64,000 nt of DNA from Christensenella sp. UBA1685. Lineage in GTDB: Bacteria; Bacillota; Clostridia; Christensenellales; CAG-138. Position numbers and translations under genes: made by a program. The first letter of the stretch is position 1, and the number at the start of each line of letters is the position of its first letter. Location: NCBI GenBank assembly GCA_002320595.1, contig DCKB01000076.1, positions 51,570 through 115,569 on the forward strand. Direction: 5' to 3'. Shown one piece after another: positions 51,742-60,060 of the stretch. Under the pieces are notes generated by a model. The model did no database searches. It was not told the origin of the DNA and worked only from the letters and a program-made list of their open reading frames with translations.

Positions 51742-51742
51742 G

Positions 51743-52843
51743 TTATTTTCCCATTGACTTCCAGTCCACATCGTACCCAAAGCTGCGCGGGCCAAAAACC
51801 TCAAGCCCCTTTTCAGTAGTCCATTCCGCGGGTGCAGGCAGGATAATGACCGAAACAGATTCCCCCTCCTGAGCAAACGGGTTCAGCTGCGGTTCCTTCG
51901 CATCGTCGTTAAATACGCAGATGAGGTCCGGCACGGTGATATAATATTCCCCGTTTTTCCAGAGAATGATATTCTCGTTTTGGTACCAGATTTTGTATTC
52001 ATTGCCTGCAAATTCACCACTGCCATCGATGATCATAGTGCCCACGGTGTAGCCTTCCTCTGTTCCCCAGTCGTTCCTGCGAACCTTTCCGCGCAGCGCT
52101 TCGAAGCCCTCCCCCGCCTTTGCAACGGCTTCTGCATAATCCTGTCCTGCCGCAAGCGCGGAGCGATAGGCATGCCCAATCTGTTTGGTGTAGGAAATTG
52201 CGCCGCGGATGACGGACTTTCCGATTACCTCAGCAGTGTTTGCATGGTCGCATACTGCGGTGGTATTCTGGCTTGCAACTGCAAACGCGCGCACGATCGC
52301 TTCTGCGCGATAGTCGTTCACAACATCCTTCACGATGAGGCTTTCACCGAACTTGTTCACAACGGACATGGGCGTAATCGGCACATCATGAAGATAGAAG
52401 GTAGAATGCTGCAAACAGGGAACCGAGCGGCCAGCCGGGTCGCCATCCACAAGAACCTTATCTCCCATAGCCGCGCAGAAAAGCGCTTTTGCAGTGTTTC
52501 CGGCGCCGATCTCTGTGGAAATCACGGCCTTGACCGGCTTTCCCAGGTACGCTTCCATGTTTTCAAGCGCCTTGATATGATAGGTGTCCTCGTATACCGG
52601 CAGCCCCTCATACTTTTTGCGTTCTTCCTCACTCAAAGGGGAGATTGCGCCACAGGAATATGGGCAAACGACGATATCCTCCGCTTCAAGCTCATCAAAA
52701 GAAGCAAGCTTAAAGGTTTTTCCTTTGCTGATCGCAAGGTCGATAAACTCAATTCCCTTCGTAAGGCTTCCGCCGCCGCCTGTACCCAGAATGGCGCCAC
52801 CGTAAAGGATATCCATAATGTCTTCTCTGTTCAAAACTTTCAT
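51743..52843 (-). CDS. DUF917 family protein
   Basis: A 366-residue protein with the DUF917 start LGTGGGGSLTKG and ISTEIGAGNTA. The family includes enzymes called S-methyl-thiohydantoin desulfurase and often sits beside hydantoinase/oxoprolinase genes, which are absent here. The ribosome site is GAGGAG. Sixty bases separate it from aroM, with a small hairpin at 52865-52880. Function in this operon is unknown; action on a thiohydantoin- or hydantoin-like ring is an inference. Confidence 0.9.
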   Translation of the reverse strand: MKVLNREDIMDILYGGAILGTGGGGSLTKGIEFIDLAISKGKTFKLASFDELEAEDIVVCPYSCGAISPLSEEERKKYEGLPVYEDTYHIKALENMEAYLGKPVKAVISTEIGAGNTAKALFCAAMGDKVLVDGDPAGRSVPCLQHSTFYLHDVPITPMSVVNKFGESLIVKDVVNDYRAEAIVRAFAVASQNTTAVCDHANTAEVIGKSVIRGAISYTKQIGHAYRSALAAGQDYAEAVAKAGEGFEALRGKVRRNDWGTEEGYTVGTMIIDGSGEFAGNEYKIWYQNENIILWKNGEYYITVPDLICVFNDDAKEPQLNPFAQEGESVSVIILPAPAEWTTEKGLEVFGPRSFGYDVDWKSMGK

Positions 52844-52903
52844 AAATGCTCCTCTCTCCGTTGCGCTGCCACATGGCAGCCGTAATTTTCTTGGTTCAGA
52901 CGG

Positions 52904-53566
52904 TCAGGAAACAACCGCCTTCAAAAGCGCGGGCAGTACCACCCGCGGCACAAACACCTGCTTGCCGGATGCAGCTTGGATCAGCTCGCCCAGCTCTTCC
53001 GTGAACCCCATGCAATCCGCCATCAGCATGTCTACGCCACTATCGCGGAATGAGGCTGCAGCCGCTTCAATTTCCTCCCTCGGGCCATATGGGGATGCCG
53101 CGCAGATGCGCGGAGAAAACTCGCTGTAATACGCCATGGAAGCTTCAATTTGTCCAGATTTCGGCACAATTGCCCCCAGCCGCTTTACGCCCATTGCCCG
53201 GAACAGCGAAAAAAGGATTTTCTCCGGAATAAAAACAGGCATACGCATCTCCGGAATGTCAAAATGGCCGGTGCAGAAGACCAATGCTGCGGCGGACCCA
53301 CTTTGCTCAGCTTCCAGCAGGCGTTCGTTTACAAGGCGAATCGCGTTGCGCTCTGCAAGGCGCACCTCCCGCCCCGTGCGCAGCGAGGTGACGATAAACA
53401 GCTCGCCGCCTTCGGGGGCAAGCATCTTCGCTTCCGCCTCACTCATTCCGTCCAGAATTCCACGCAGTTCCACATCGCAGGCCTGTGCAAGCATACGATA
53501 TACATCGTGCGTTTGAGGGTCAACAGGGCTTTGCCCCATTGTGACAACCGTTATCTTTTTCCGCAT
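52904..53566 (-). CDS. AroM-family protein
   Basis: A 220-residue protein with the AroM N-terminus (ITVVTMGQSP), FIVTSLRTGREV, a Cys in VFCTGHFDIP and a second in LMADCMGFT. AroM is distantly related to the Asp/Glu racemase fold and the two Cys positions fit that mechanism, but no activity is known. ATG follows GGGGAG and lies 16 bases inside the end of the ATPase gene. Confidence 0.88.
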   Translation of the reverse strand: MRKKITVVTMGQSPVDPQTHDVYRMLAQACDVELRGILDGMSEAEAKMLAPEGGELFIVTSLRTGREVRLAERNAIRLVNERLLEAEQSGSAAALVFCTGHFDIPEMRMPVFIPEKILFSLFRAMGVKRLGAIVPKSGQIEASMAYYSEFSPRICAASPYGPREEIEAAAASFRDSGVDMLMADCMGFTEELGELIQAASGKQVFVPRVVLPALLKAVVS

Positions 53567-55353
53567 GTATTCTCCCCTTGCCGCTCGGTAAAATGGATGC
53601 AGGAAACATAATGTGCCTCATTCAGGTAAACCGGCTCTGGAGTCCAGCTTTTACAGGCTTCGCATGCTTCTGCACAGCGGGTATGGAATGCGCAGCCTGA
53701 AGGCGGGTTGATCGGGCTTGGAATTGCGCCTTCCAGCGTAGTCAGCTGATCCATTCCCAGCTTTTCAAACTTGGGGATGGCGTTGAACAACGCCTTGGTA
53801 TATGGATGCTGCGGGTTGCGAAATACCTCTGCCGCAGGACCGAACTCCGCAATTTTCCCAAGATACATCACAGCAATTTTATTGGCCATTTGGCTCACGA
53901 CGCCAAGGTCATGCGAGATCAGGATATTCGTGAGTTGGAATTTTTCCTTCAGTTCCCGCAGCAGCTCCAATATCTGCGCCTGAGAAAACACATCGATGGA
54001 AGAGGTCGGTTCATCCAGCACCACCAGTTTGGGGTTAGATGCAAGCGAGCGGGCGATTGCAATGCGCTGCCGTTCGCCGCCGGAGAATTCGTGCGGATAT
54101 TTGTATGCATCATCCCGGCTAAGGCCTACCATCTCCAACAATTGCCCAACGCGCGCAAGGCGTTCCTGCCCGCGCAGTTTCTCGTATGCGTCCAACGGCT
54201 CAGCCACGATCTCTTTCACAAGCCAACGTGGATTCAGAGACCAGTACGGGTCTTGGAACACAATCTGCACATTCTTTTTAAATGCATTGCGGTTTTTGCG
54301 TTCATCCGAAAACACATCCTTGCCGTCAAAATACACCTTTCCGGCCGTTGGATCATAAAGGTTCAGGATCGTATTAACCAATGTGGATTTTCCGCATCCG
54401 CTTTCGCCAACAATGCCCAACACCTCACCTTTGTTCAGGGTAAAGCTTACGCCATCCACGGCCTTGAGGCTCAGCTTTTTGTTCTTTTTCTTAACGTCAA
54501 AATATTTTTTAAGGTGCTCTACACGCAGCAGCTCCTCGCCCGTTTCAGCCTCCGCAGCGGGAGCGGTATGCAGCCGTGCGGCCTCCACCAACATGCGCGT
54601 GTATGCTTGGTCGGGCGCATGGATGATTCGCTCCGTTTCACCTTCCTCGATGATGCGTCCTTCATGAAGGATGCCGATTCTGTCGCAGAACGCGGAAACA
54701 AGGCTCATGTTGTTGGCAATGAAGAGCACCGTAATGCCCAGCGTTTCCTGCAGCTCTTTCAGCAGCTTGAGGATGCTCGCCTGAATGGTTACGTCAAGGT
54801 TGCGCGTGGGTTCGTCCGCAATAAGAAACCCTGCGCCGCAGCAAAGGGCAAGCGCGATGATGATGCGCTGCCGTTGGCCGCCGGAAAGCTGGTGCGGATA
54901 TTTTTTCAGCGTGCTCTCCGCATCCACCAGCTTCACCAAGTCCAACACCTTATACGCATACGCAAGCGCTTCCTTGCCGGTAAGCCCCCGGTTCGTGCGG
55001 ATCACATCATCCAACATCTGGCCAACGGTAAACACGGGGTTCAGGCAGGACATGGGGTCCTGGAAGATCATCGCTATCTTTTTGCCGCGCACACTTGCCT
55101 GCATCCTGCGTTGGCTGTAGGTAAGGATGTCCTCCCCGTCCAACAGGATTGAGCCCTTTGTGATTTCGCCGGGCGGGCATTGCAGCAGTTTCAGGATCGT
55201 AAGCGCAAGGACGGTTTTTCCCTGCCCGCTTTCGCCAACAATGCCGTATGTCGTGCCCTTTTCAATGGCGATATGGTCGATGTTCAGAACTTCCTTAATG
55301 CCTTCGGCCGTCTTATGCCTGACCTGCAGGCCATTCACTTCAAAATAGCTCAC
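53551..55353 (-). CDS. Fused dual ABC ATPase (DppD-DppF type)
   Basis: A 600-residue protein with two ATPase domains in one chain, as in GsiA. The first has Walker A GESGQGKT (residues 40-47) and LSGGQRQR, but its D-loop region reads ADEPTRNLDVT and the H-loop is FIANNMSLV. The switch His is replaced by Asn. The second has GESGCGKS (near 319), FSGGERQR, DEPTSSID and a normal ISHDLGVV. The C-terminal Cys-rich oligopeptide motif (GCAFHTRCAEACEAC) is present. The start is GTG behind GAGGAGGGG. It energises the adjacent permeases. Confidence 0.93.
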   Translation of the reverse strand: MSYFEVNGLQVRHKTAEGIKEVLNIDHIAIEKGTTYGIVGESGQGKTVLALTILKLLQCPPGEITKGSILLDGEDILTYSQRRMQASVRGKKIAMIFQDPMSCLNPVFTVGQMLDDVIRTNRGLTGKEALAYAYKVLDLVKLVDAESTLKKYPHQLSGGQRQRIIIALALCCGAGFLIADEPTRNLDVTIQASILKLLKELQETLGITVLFIANNMSLVSAFCDRIGILHEGRIIEEGETERIIHAPDQAYTRMLVEAARLHTAPAAEAETGEELLRVEHLKKYFDVKKKNKKLSLKAVDGVSFTLNKGEVLGIVGESGCGKSTLVNTILNLYDPTAGKVYFDGKDVFSDERKNRNAFKKNVQIVFQDPYWSLNPRWLVKEIVAEPLDAYEKLRGQERLARVGQLLEMVGLSRDDAYKYPHEFSGGERQRIAIARSLASNPKLVVLDEPTSSIDVFSQAQILELLRELKEKFQLTNILISHDLGVVSQMANKIAVMYLGKIAEFGPAAEVFRNPQHPYTKALFNAIPKFEKLGMDQLTTLEGAIPSPINPPSGCAFHTRCAEACEACKSWTPEPVYLNEAHYVSCIHFTERQGENTCGKR

Positions 55354-55365
55354 GGATGCCCCTCC

Positions 55366-56253
55366 TCATTTCTTACGCGTTTTGGGGTCAAGGATCTCAC
55401 GCACGCCATCGCCCAGCAAATTGAATGCGAGCACGGTTATGAAGATGGCGATGCCCGGGAACACGCTATACCACCAAATGTCTGGGAAATAGTTGCGCGA
55501 GGTGCTGATCATCAGGCCCCATTCCGGCGAAGGCGCCTGCGCGCCAAGGCCGAGATAGCTCAGGGATGCAATGGTAAGAATCACACCGCCCATATCCATG
55601 GACGCCTGTACCACCACGGGCGAGATCGTGTTGGGGATAATATGTTTAGCAACAATCTTCCACTTGGGCGTGCCAATCGTCTCCGCAGCCTGAATGAATT
55701 TGCGTTCTTTCAGCGAGATTGCCTGCCCGCGCACAATGCGCGTATACCAAGGCCACCATGCAAGCGCGATGGCAAGAATCGCATTGTTCAGGCTTGGCCC
55801 CAACATGGACACAAGCAAGATTGCCAGGAGCATCGGCGGAAAACTCAGGAAAATATCCGTGATGCGCATGATTATCTCGTCTACCGCGCCGCCAAATGTG
55901 CCTGCGACTGCGCCAAGCGGCACGCCGATGATCAATGATAGGGCTACTGCAAGCACAGCCGTGCTGAGGGAGATTCTCGTTCCGTACAGGACGCGGCTGA
56001 ACACATCGCGTCCAAGCTCATCCGTCCCGAACAGGTGCGCTGACGAAGGCGCCTGAAATTTTTCCGAAAGGTTCGTTTTATCCGCAATGTCCTGCGGATA
56101 AGGAACGATTGCAGGCGCAAGCAGAGCAAGGATCAAAATCAGGATCAGCGCAATGACCGCCGCCATGGTAAGCGCGTTCCTGCGCAGCATGAAAATCATG
56201 TCCCGCAGCTCTTTCAGTTTCGGCCGAAGAATGTCTTTCATTTTTTGATTCAT
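55366..56253 (-). CDS. ABC transporter permease (DppC type)
   Basis: A 295-residue membrane subunit with six hydrophobic segments, the HLFGTDELGRDVFSRVLYG motif and the EAA loop AAETIGTPKWKIVAKHIIPN. ATG at 56253 follows GGAGGG. It lies between the B-type permease and the fused ATPase. Confidence 0.94.
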   Translation of the reverse strand: MNQKMKDILRPKLKELRDMIFMLRRNALTMAAVIALILILILALLAPAIVPYPQDIADKTNLSEKFQAPSSAHLFGTDELGRDVFSRVLYGTRISLSTAVLAVALSLIIGVPLGAVAGTFGGAVDEIIMRITDIFLSFPPMLLAILLVSMLGPSLNNAILAIALAWWPWYTRIVRGQAISLKERKFIQAAETIGTPKWKIVAKHIIPNTISPVVVQASMDMGGVILTIASLSYLGLGAQAPSPEWGLMISTSRNYFPDIWWYSVFPGIAIFITVLAFNLLGDGVREILDPKTRKK

Positions 56254-56263
56254 GTTGCCCTCC

Positions 56264-57274
56264 TTACAGCCGGATGCGCGGGTCAAGCGCAATAATGATA
56301 TCCGCAATCAGGTTAAGGATTACATAGAAGATTGCGGAGATAATCGCAATGCCCATAATCGCCGGATAATCCAGCGTCGTAACCGATTTGCTGACGTAGC
56401 TTCCCAAGCCTGGCCAACTGAAAATAGTTTCCGTCAGGAATGTATTGGTCAGCGAATAGCCCATGGACAATGCAACCACCGTTGCAGTAGCGCCCAAAGA
56501 ATTCTTCAGTGCATAGCGCCAAAGCACCTTGCCCTCCCGGATGCCATAGGATTTTGAAGCGGTGATGTAGTCCTCATTGAGGATTTCAAGCAGCGCGGAA
56601 CGCGTCATGCGCGCGACAAGGCCAATTGGATAAAGCGCAATGGTAAAGCCGGGCATAATGATATGCACAAAGGCGTCTCCCAAGAGTTCCCAGGAGCCGG
56701 TCAGAATGCAGTCGATAATAAGCATGCCTGTAACGTTTGGTATTTCGTAAAGCAGCGATGCGTTGATGCTCATGCGCCCGCCAAGCGGAAGCCAGTTGAG
56801 AATGCGGTAAAAGACCAGCTGAAACACCATTGCCACCCAGAATGTTGGCAGTGAAACCGCGCCGATTGAGAAGAAGCGGGTGGCATGGTCCAGCATTTTC
56901 CCGTTTTTCTTCGCGGAATAAATTCCCATTGGTATGCCCACAAACAGTGCAAACAGGAAGCCCACCAGCACCAGTTCCATCGTTGCGGGGAAATAGCTCG
57001 CAAGTTCCTTTGTAATGAGTTCCTTCGTGCGCAGCGAGCGTCCAAGATCGCCCGAAAGAAGATCCTTCAAATAGTTCACATACTGCGTTGCCAACGGCTT
57101 ATCCAGCCCAAGCTCGGCAATGGCCTGCTGCCGCTGTTCTTCCGTTGCACGTTCGCCAGCCCATTTGCCGGCTACATCCGAAGGGACGACGCGCGTGATG
57201 AAGAACGTAATGGTGACTACGCCCAACAGCACAATGAGGCCGTTCAGTAGTCGTTTTATAATATATTTTCCCAT
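56264..57274 (-). CDS. ABC transporter permease (DppB type)
   Basis: A 336-residue membrane subunit with six segments; the N-terminus has TFFITRVVPSDVAG and the EAA loop reads ASKSYGIREGKVLWRYALKN. It pairs with the C-type permease that follows after 10 bases. Confidence 0.94.
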   Translation of the reverse strand: MGKYIIKRLLNGLIVLLGVVTITFFITRVVPSDVAGKWAGERATEEQRQQAIAELGLDKPLATQYVNYLKDLLSGDLGRSLRTKELITKELASYFPATMELVLVGFLFALFVGIPMGIYSAKKNGKMLDHATRFFSIGAVSLPTFWVAMVFQLVFYRILNWLPLGGRMSINASLLYEIPNVTGMLIIDCILTGSWELLGDAFVHIIMPGFTIALYPIGLVARMTRSALLEILNEDYITASKSYGIREGKVLWRYALKNSLGATATVVALSMGYSLTNTFLTETIFSWPGLGSYVSKSVTTLDYPAIMGIAIISAIFYVILNLIADIIIALDPRIRL

Positions 57275-57299
57275 AGGTTCAGCGTTCTCCTTTGTCTTA

Positions 57300-57323
57300 C
57301 AGGGGGAGCGGCAGCTCCCCCTG
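57300..57323. other. Intergenic stabilising hairpin
   Basis: A perfect 10-bp GC-rich stem (57300-57309 with 57314-57323, GGCA loop) between the solute-binding gene and the permeases, without a T run. Such stems usually protect the binding-protein message and lower permease expression. Confidence 0.6.
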
Positions 57324-57355
57324 CCGATGTGCGTTATACCCTGGAAACGGGCAAC

Positions 57356-58921
57356 TTACTTATGTGTAATGCTGAAATAAAGCGTGGAGCTAGGGTACGC
57401 CGGATTATAGTAGAAGCCGTCGATCTCCGTGGAAACCGCATAAGTGATGACCTGGTCGTAAACCGGGATCATGTGCGCACCGTCCAGAACGCCCATCTGC
57501 ACCTCTTTATACAGCGCTTCCGCACTGGCACGGTCCGTTGCGGTCAGCTGCATCGCTTCTTCAATCTTCGCGTCCCACTCAGCGTTTTTGATATAGCTCA
57601 GGTTAAACGCAGGGCTCTCCTCAGAGTGCACCATGCTCTGGAACCAACTGGAAGGATCGGCATAATCCGGCCACCAGATCATAACGAAAATATCCTGCCT
57701 GTCCTCCGGGCGCGTAGCGCGTGCATGTTCAATGTGGGCATCCCAGCCACGCTCACGGATTTCCATATTAATGCCAAGTTCTTTAAGATAGGTCTGCCAG
57801 AGCTGTGCAAAATCCTTGTATTCGGTATAGCCGGACTGGATGGCAAACTCCAGATTCACAGCGCTTACATCCACACCCGAATTCGCAAGGCATTCCCTGG
57901 CCTTATCCATGTTAAATTCGTATTGCGTGCAGGTTTCGTCATGTCCCCAAAGGCCGGGCGTTACAAGGCCGCGGGAAAGCTGTCCACGGTTTTCCAGCAC
58001 CCCGTTGATCACTTCTTCATAAGGGAACGAATACGCAAGCGCCTTGCGGAATTCCTCGTTGCTGCAGGGTTCCTTTTCCGTGTTGAAGAAAAGCAGGATG
58101 TTGTTATAAGTATTCACATATTTCACATCGACCTTTTCGTTCGACTTTAGCGCAGCAATATCCGTCGTGGAAAAATTGTAAGCGATCTGGGCATCGCCCG
58201 TCTCAAGGAGCTGACGGCGCGTGCCGCTTTCCACGTGTTTCTTAATAACGACCGTTTTATAGGAGTTTTCCTTCCATTCCTGCCAATATCCATCGTATGC
58301 GGAAAGGATTACCTGATCGCCGGTCACAAGGCTCTTTACGGTGTACGGACCAGAGCCGCCATCGTTTCCCTCTTCATTGTTGAACCAGTCGCTCTCCTGG
58401 TCGCATGCACTTTCCGACATGATATAAGCCGCATAGGCAGCCGAAGCGATTAGATCCACCGATGTGGACGCGGAGCAAGTGAACCGAACCACGTAATCGC
58501 TTACAACCTCAATGCTTTCGACATTGGCCCAAATGTAAGCGGCGCCTTTACCAAATCCGATTGTGCGCTCGATAGACCTTTTAACCGCATTTGCGTTCAT
58601 TTTTGTGCCGTCATGAAAGGTCACATCCTCACGCAGGGTAAATTCCCATACTGTGCCGTCATCGCTGTGTGTCCAGGAAGTAGCGAGGCAGGGCTCCACC
58701 TCGCCTGTCTGATCGTTATAGCGCGTTAATGTTTCATATACATTTTGGAGGACACATACGCCGTTGGAATTTTCCACGCTGGGGTCCAACGTCAGGTAAG
58801 GTTCCGAGCCGCAGGCATAGTAGAGAATTGCGTCCGAAGTAGTTCCGCCGTCCTGTCCGCAGCCTGCAAAAAGCGAAGCCGCCAGAAGAATGGTAAGCAT
58901 CAGTACTAAGCTTTTTTTCAT
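57356..58921 (-). CDS. Family 5 solute-binding lipoprotein
   Basis: A 521-residue extracellular binding protein: lipobox LFAGC (Cys21), LATSWTHSDDGTVWEFTLR and RKALAYSFPYEEVINGVL are typical of the DppA/OppA class. The ribosome site is AGGAGG. First structural gene of the operon. Substrate unknown; neighbours suggest a small modified peptide, amide or hydantoin rather than generic peptides. Confidence 0.94.
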   Translation of the reverse strand: MKKSLVLMLTILLAASLFAGCGQDGGTTSDAILYYACGSEPYLTLDPSVENSNGVCVLQNVYETLTRYNDQTGEVEPCLATSWTHSDDGTVWEFTLREDVTFHDGTKMNANAVKRSIERTIGFGKGAAYIWANVESIEVVSDYVVRFTCSASTSVDLIASAAYAAYIMSESACDQESDWFNNEEGNDGGSGPYTVKSLVTGDQVILSAYDGYWQEWKENSYKTVVIKKHVESGTRRQLLETGDAQIAYNFSTTDIAALKSNEKVDVKYVNTYNNILLFFNTEKEPCSNEEFRKALAYSFPYEEVINGVLENRGQLSRGLVTPGLWGHDETCTQYEFNMDKARECLANSGVDVSAVNLEFAIQSGYTEYKDFAQLWQTYLKELGINMEIRERGWDAHIEHARATRPEDRQDIFVMIWWPDYADPSSWFQSMVHSEESPAFNLSYIKNAEWDAKIEEAMQLTATDRASAEALYKEVQMGVLDGAHMIPVYDQVITYAVSTEIDGFYYNPAYPSSTLYFSITHK

Positions 58922-58994
58922 GGTTTCCTCCTAAAGTATGGTTTATTTGAGCGCTGTGCCGCAGTGCAAGCGGCGACAGGCGTTCATTCGTAAT

Positions 58995-59099
58995 TCAAAA
59001 CATTGCTTTTCCGTCATTTTGTTCCAATTTGCTGTTTGATTCCGGCATGCATTCAAAGTTCATAAGCGGGCAACCCACACAGATACAATCGGGTTTCAT
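58995..59099 (-). CDS. Putative 34-residue Cys-rich small ORF in the operon leader
   Basis: ATG at 59099 with GGGAG upstream opens a 34-codon frame containing MKPDCICVGCPLMNFEC and ending MF. It has four Cys (5, 7, 10, 17) and four Met. It lies in the untranslated leader between the regulated promoter and the solute-binding gene. A GC hairpin (about 58946-58970) without T run follows. It could be a leader peptide or a small metal-binding protein; coding is plausible, not proven. Confidence 0.45.
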   Translation of the reverse strand: MKPDCICVGCPLMNFECMPESNSKLEQNDGKAMF

Positions 59100-59125
59100 C
59101 TGATTTGTGCTCCCATCCTTTAGTT

Positions 59126-59156
59126 ATTTTAAAGCTTAAAGTTACTTGAATGTCAA
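59126..59156 (-). promoter_or_regulatory. MerR-type regulated promoter of the transporter operon
   Basis: On the minus strand a perfect TTGACA (59151-59156) and TAAAAT (59126-59131) are 19 bp apart, the over-long spacing activated by MerR-family proteins. The spacer holds an imperfect dyad TTCAAGTAACTTTAA (12 of 15 positions symmetric). Confidence 0.7.
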
Positions 59157-59174
59157 TACGGTTTTAGATATAAT
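59146..59174 (+). promoter_or_regulatory. Promoter of the merR-family gene
   Basis: TTGAAT (59146-59151), a 17-bp spacer and TATAAT (59169-59174). Its -35 overlaps the divergent promoter's -35 and the dyad, so regulator binding should also control its own gene. Confidence 0.7.
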
Positions 59175-59233
59175 TTTAATATAATCTGCTTTCATTACTC
59201 CCAGGCATTTATGGTACAGGAGGCTGACAGGAA

Positions 59234-59992
59234 ATGTGGGACAAAGATAAAACAGTGAACATTTCAACCGTTTCAGAAACGTTTGGAATTCCTGCCTCAA
59301 CGCTGCGCTATTGGGAGTCTATGGGCTTGATCTCCTTAAGCCGGCGCGAAAACAATTACCGTGAATATACTTATTCTTCCCTGTTGGATCTCAGTGACAT
59401 CTGTTATCTGCGCAACCTCGGCATTCCGGTTAAGGCCATTAAGGAATATCAGACGCTAAGCCTTGCAGACAGCAACGCGCTGTACTTGAAGAAAAAAAGC
59501 GAGCTTGAAGCACAGATTAACAGTTTGCAGGGAACCTATTCCATGCTGCGCAAAACGCTAAGCCTCATGGAGGAGCTGGAATATATCCGGGAACACCCTT
59601 ACACAGAAACGCAGCCAGATATACCGCTCCTTCTCAGCCACTCCAAGCTTTACGACAAGGAGGTCTGGAAAAAATACTTTTCCGGGCAATACCAGTTTGC
59701 AGGAGTGCGCCTGGGGCCTCCGGATTACCGATGGATCTGGGGATGGGCCGCTGAATCCTGCGGACCGGATGAAGAGCTTGCCTGGACTTTCGCGGAAGGG
59801 AACCGCCACTTTGCGCAGTTCATTCTGCGCATTGACATAACAAACCGTAAACACACTAACTTGGATGAAGCGATTAATCACCTGACTGCATGTGGCTATA
59901 CCATCGGTGAAATCATCGTGCGTTATATTACAATCGCTTATGAAGATCAAACGCGCTGGGATTATTACAAAGCTTGGATCGAATTCATTTGA
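59234..59992 (+). CDS. MerR-family transcriptional regulator
   Basis: A 252-residue regulator. The N-terminal winged helix (NISTVSETFGIPASTLRYWE, then GLISLSRRENNYREY) is followed by a coiled-coil dimerisation helix (about 85-118) and a C-terminal domain of about 130 residues, long enough to bind an organic ligand. No metal-binding Cys pair is seen, so a metal sensor is unlikely. Divergent from the transporter operon and facing a 19-bp-spaced promoter, it is the likely activator. Confidence 0.92.
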   Translation: MWDKDKTVNISTVSETFGIPASTLRYWESMGLISLSRRENNYREYTYSSLLDLSDICYLRNLGIPVKAIKEYQTLSLADSNALYLKKKSELEAQINSLQGTYSMLRKTLSLMEELEYIREHPYTETQPDIPLLLSHSKLYDKEVWKKYFSGQYQFAGVRLGPPDYRWIWGWAAESCGPDEELAWTFAEGNRHFAQFILRIDITNRKHTNLDEAINHLTACGYTIGEIIVRYITIAYEDQTRWDYYKAWIEFI

Positions 59993-60032
59993 CTTGGCAA
60001 GACCAGTTGGTTACCGTGTTTCGATACCTGTT

Positions 60033-60060
60033 GGGGCTTTCTTTCTATTGTGAAAGCCCC
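60033..60060. terminator. Hairpin between convergent genes
   Basis: A 9-bp stem GGGGCTTTC/GAAAGCCCC between the regulator gene and the recombinase stop; T run weak on both sides. Confidence 0.5.

Noticed and set aside
53806..55152. 448-codon plus-strand ORF
   Set aside because: Antisense to the fused ABC ATPase, whose motifs are unambiguous.
58946..58970. Attenuator terminator after the Cys-rich small ORF
   Set aside because: A GC hairpin is present but there is no following T run, so termination is not supported.
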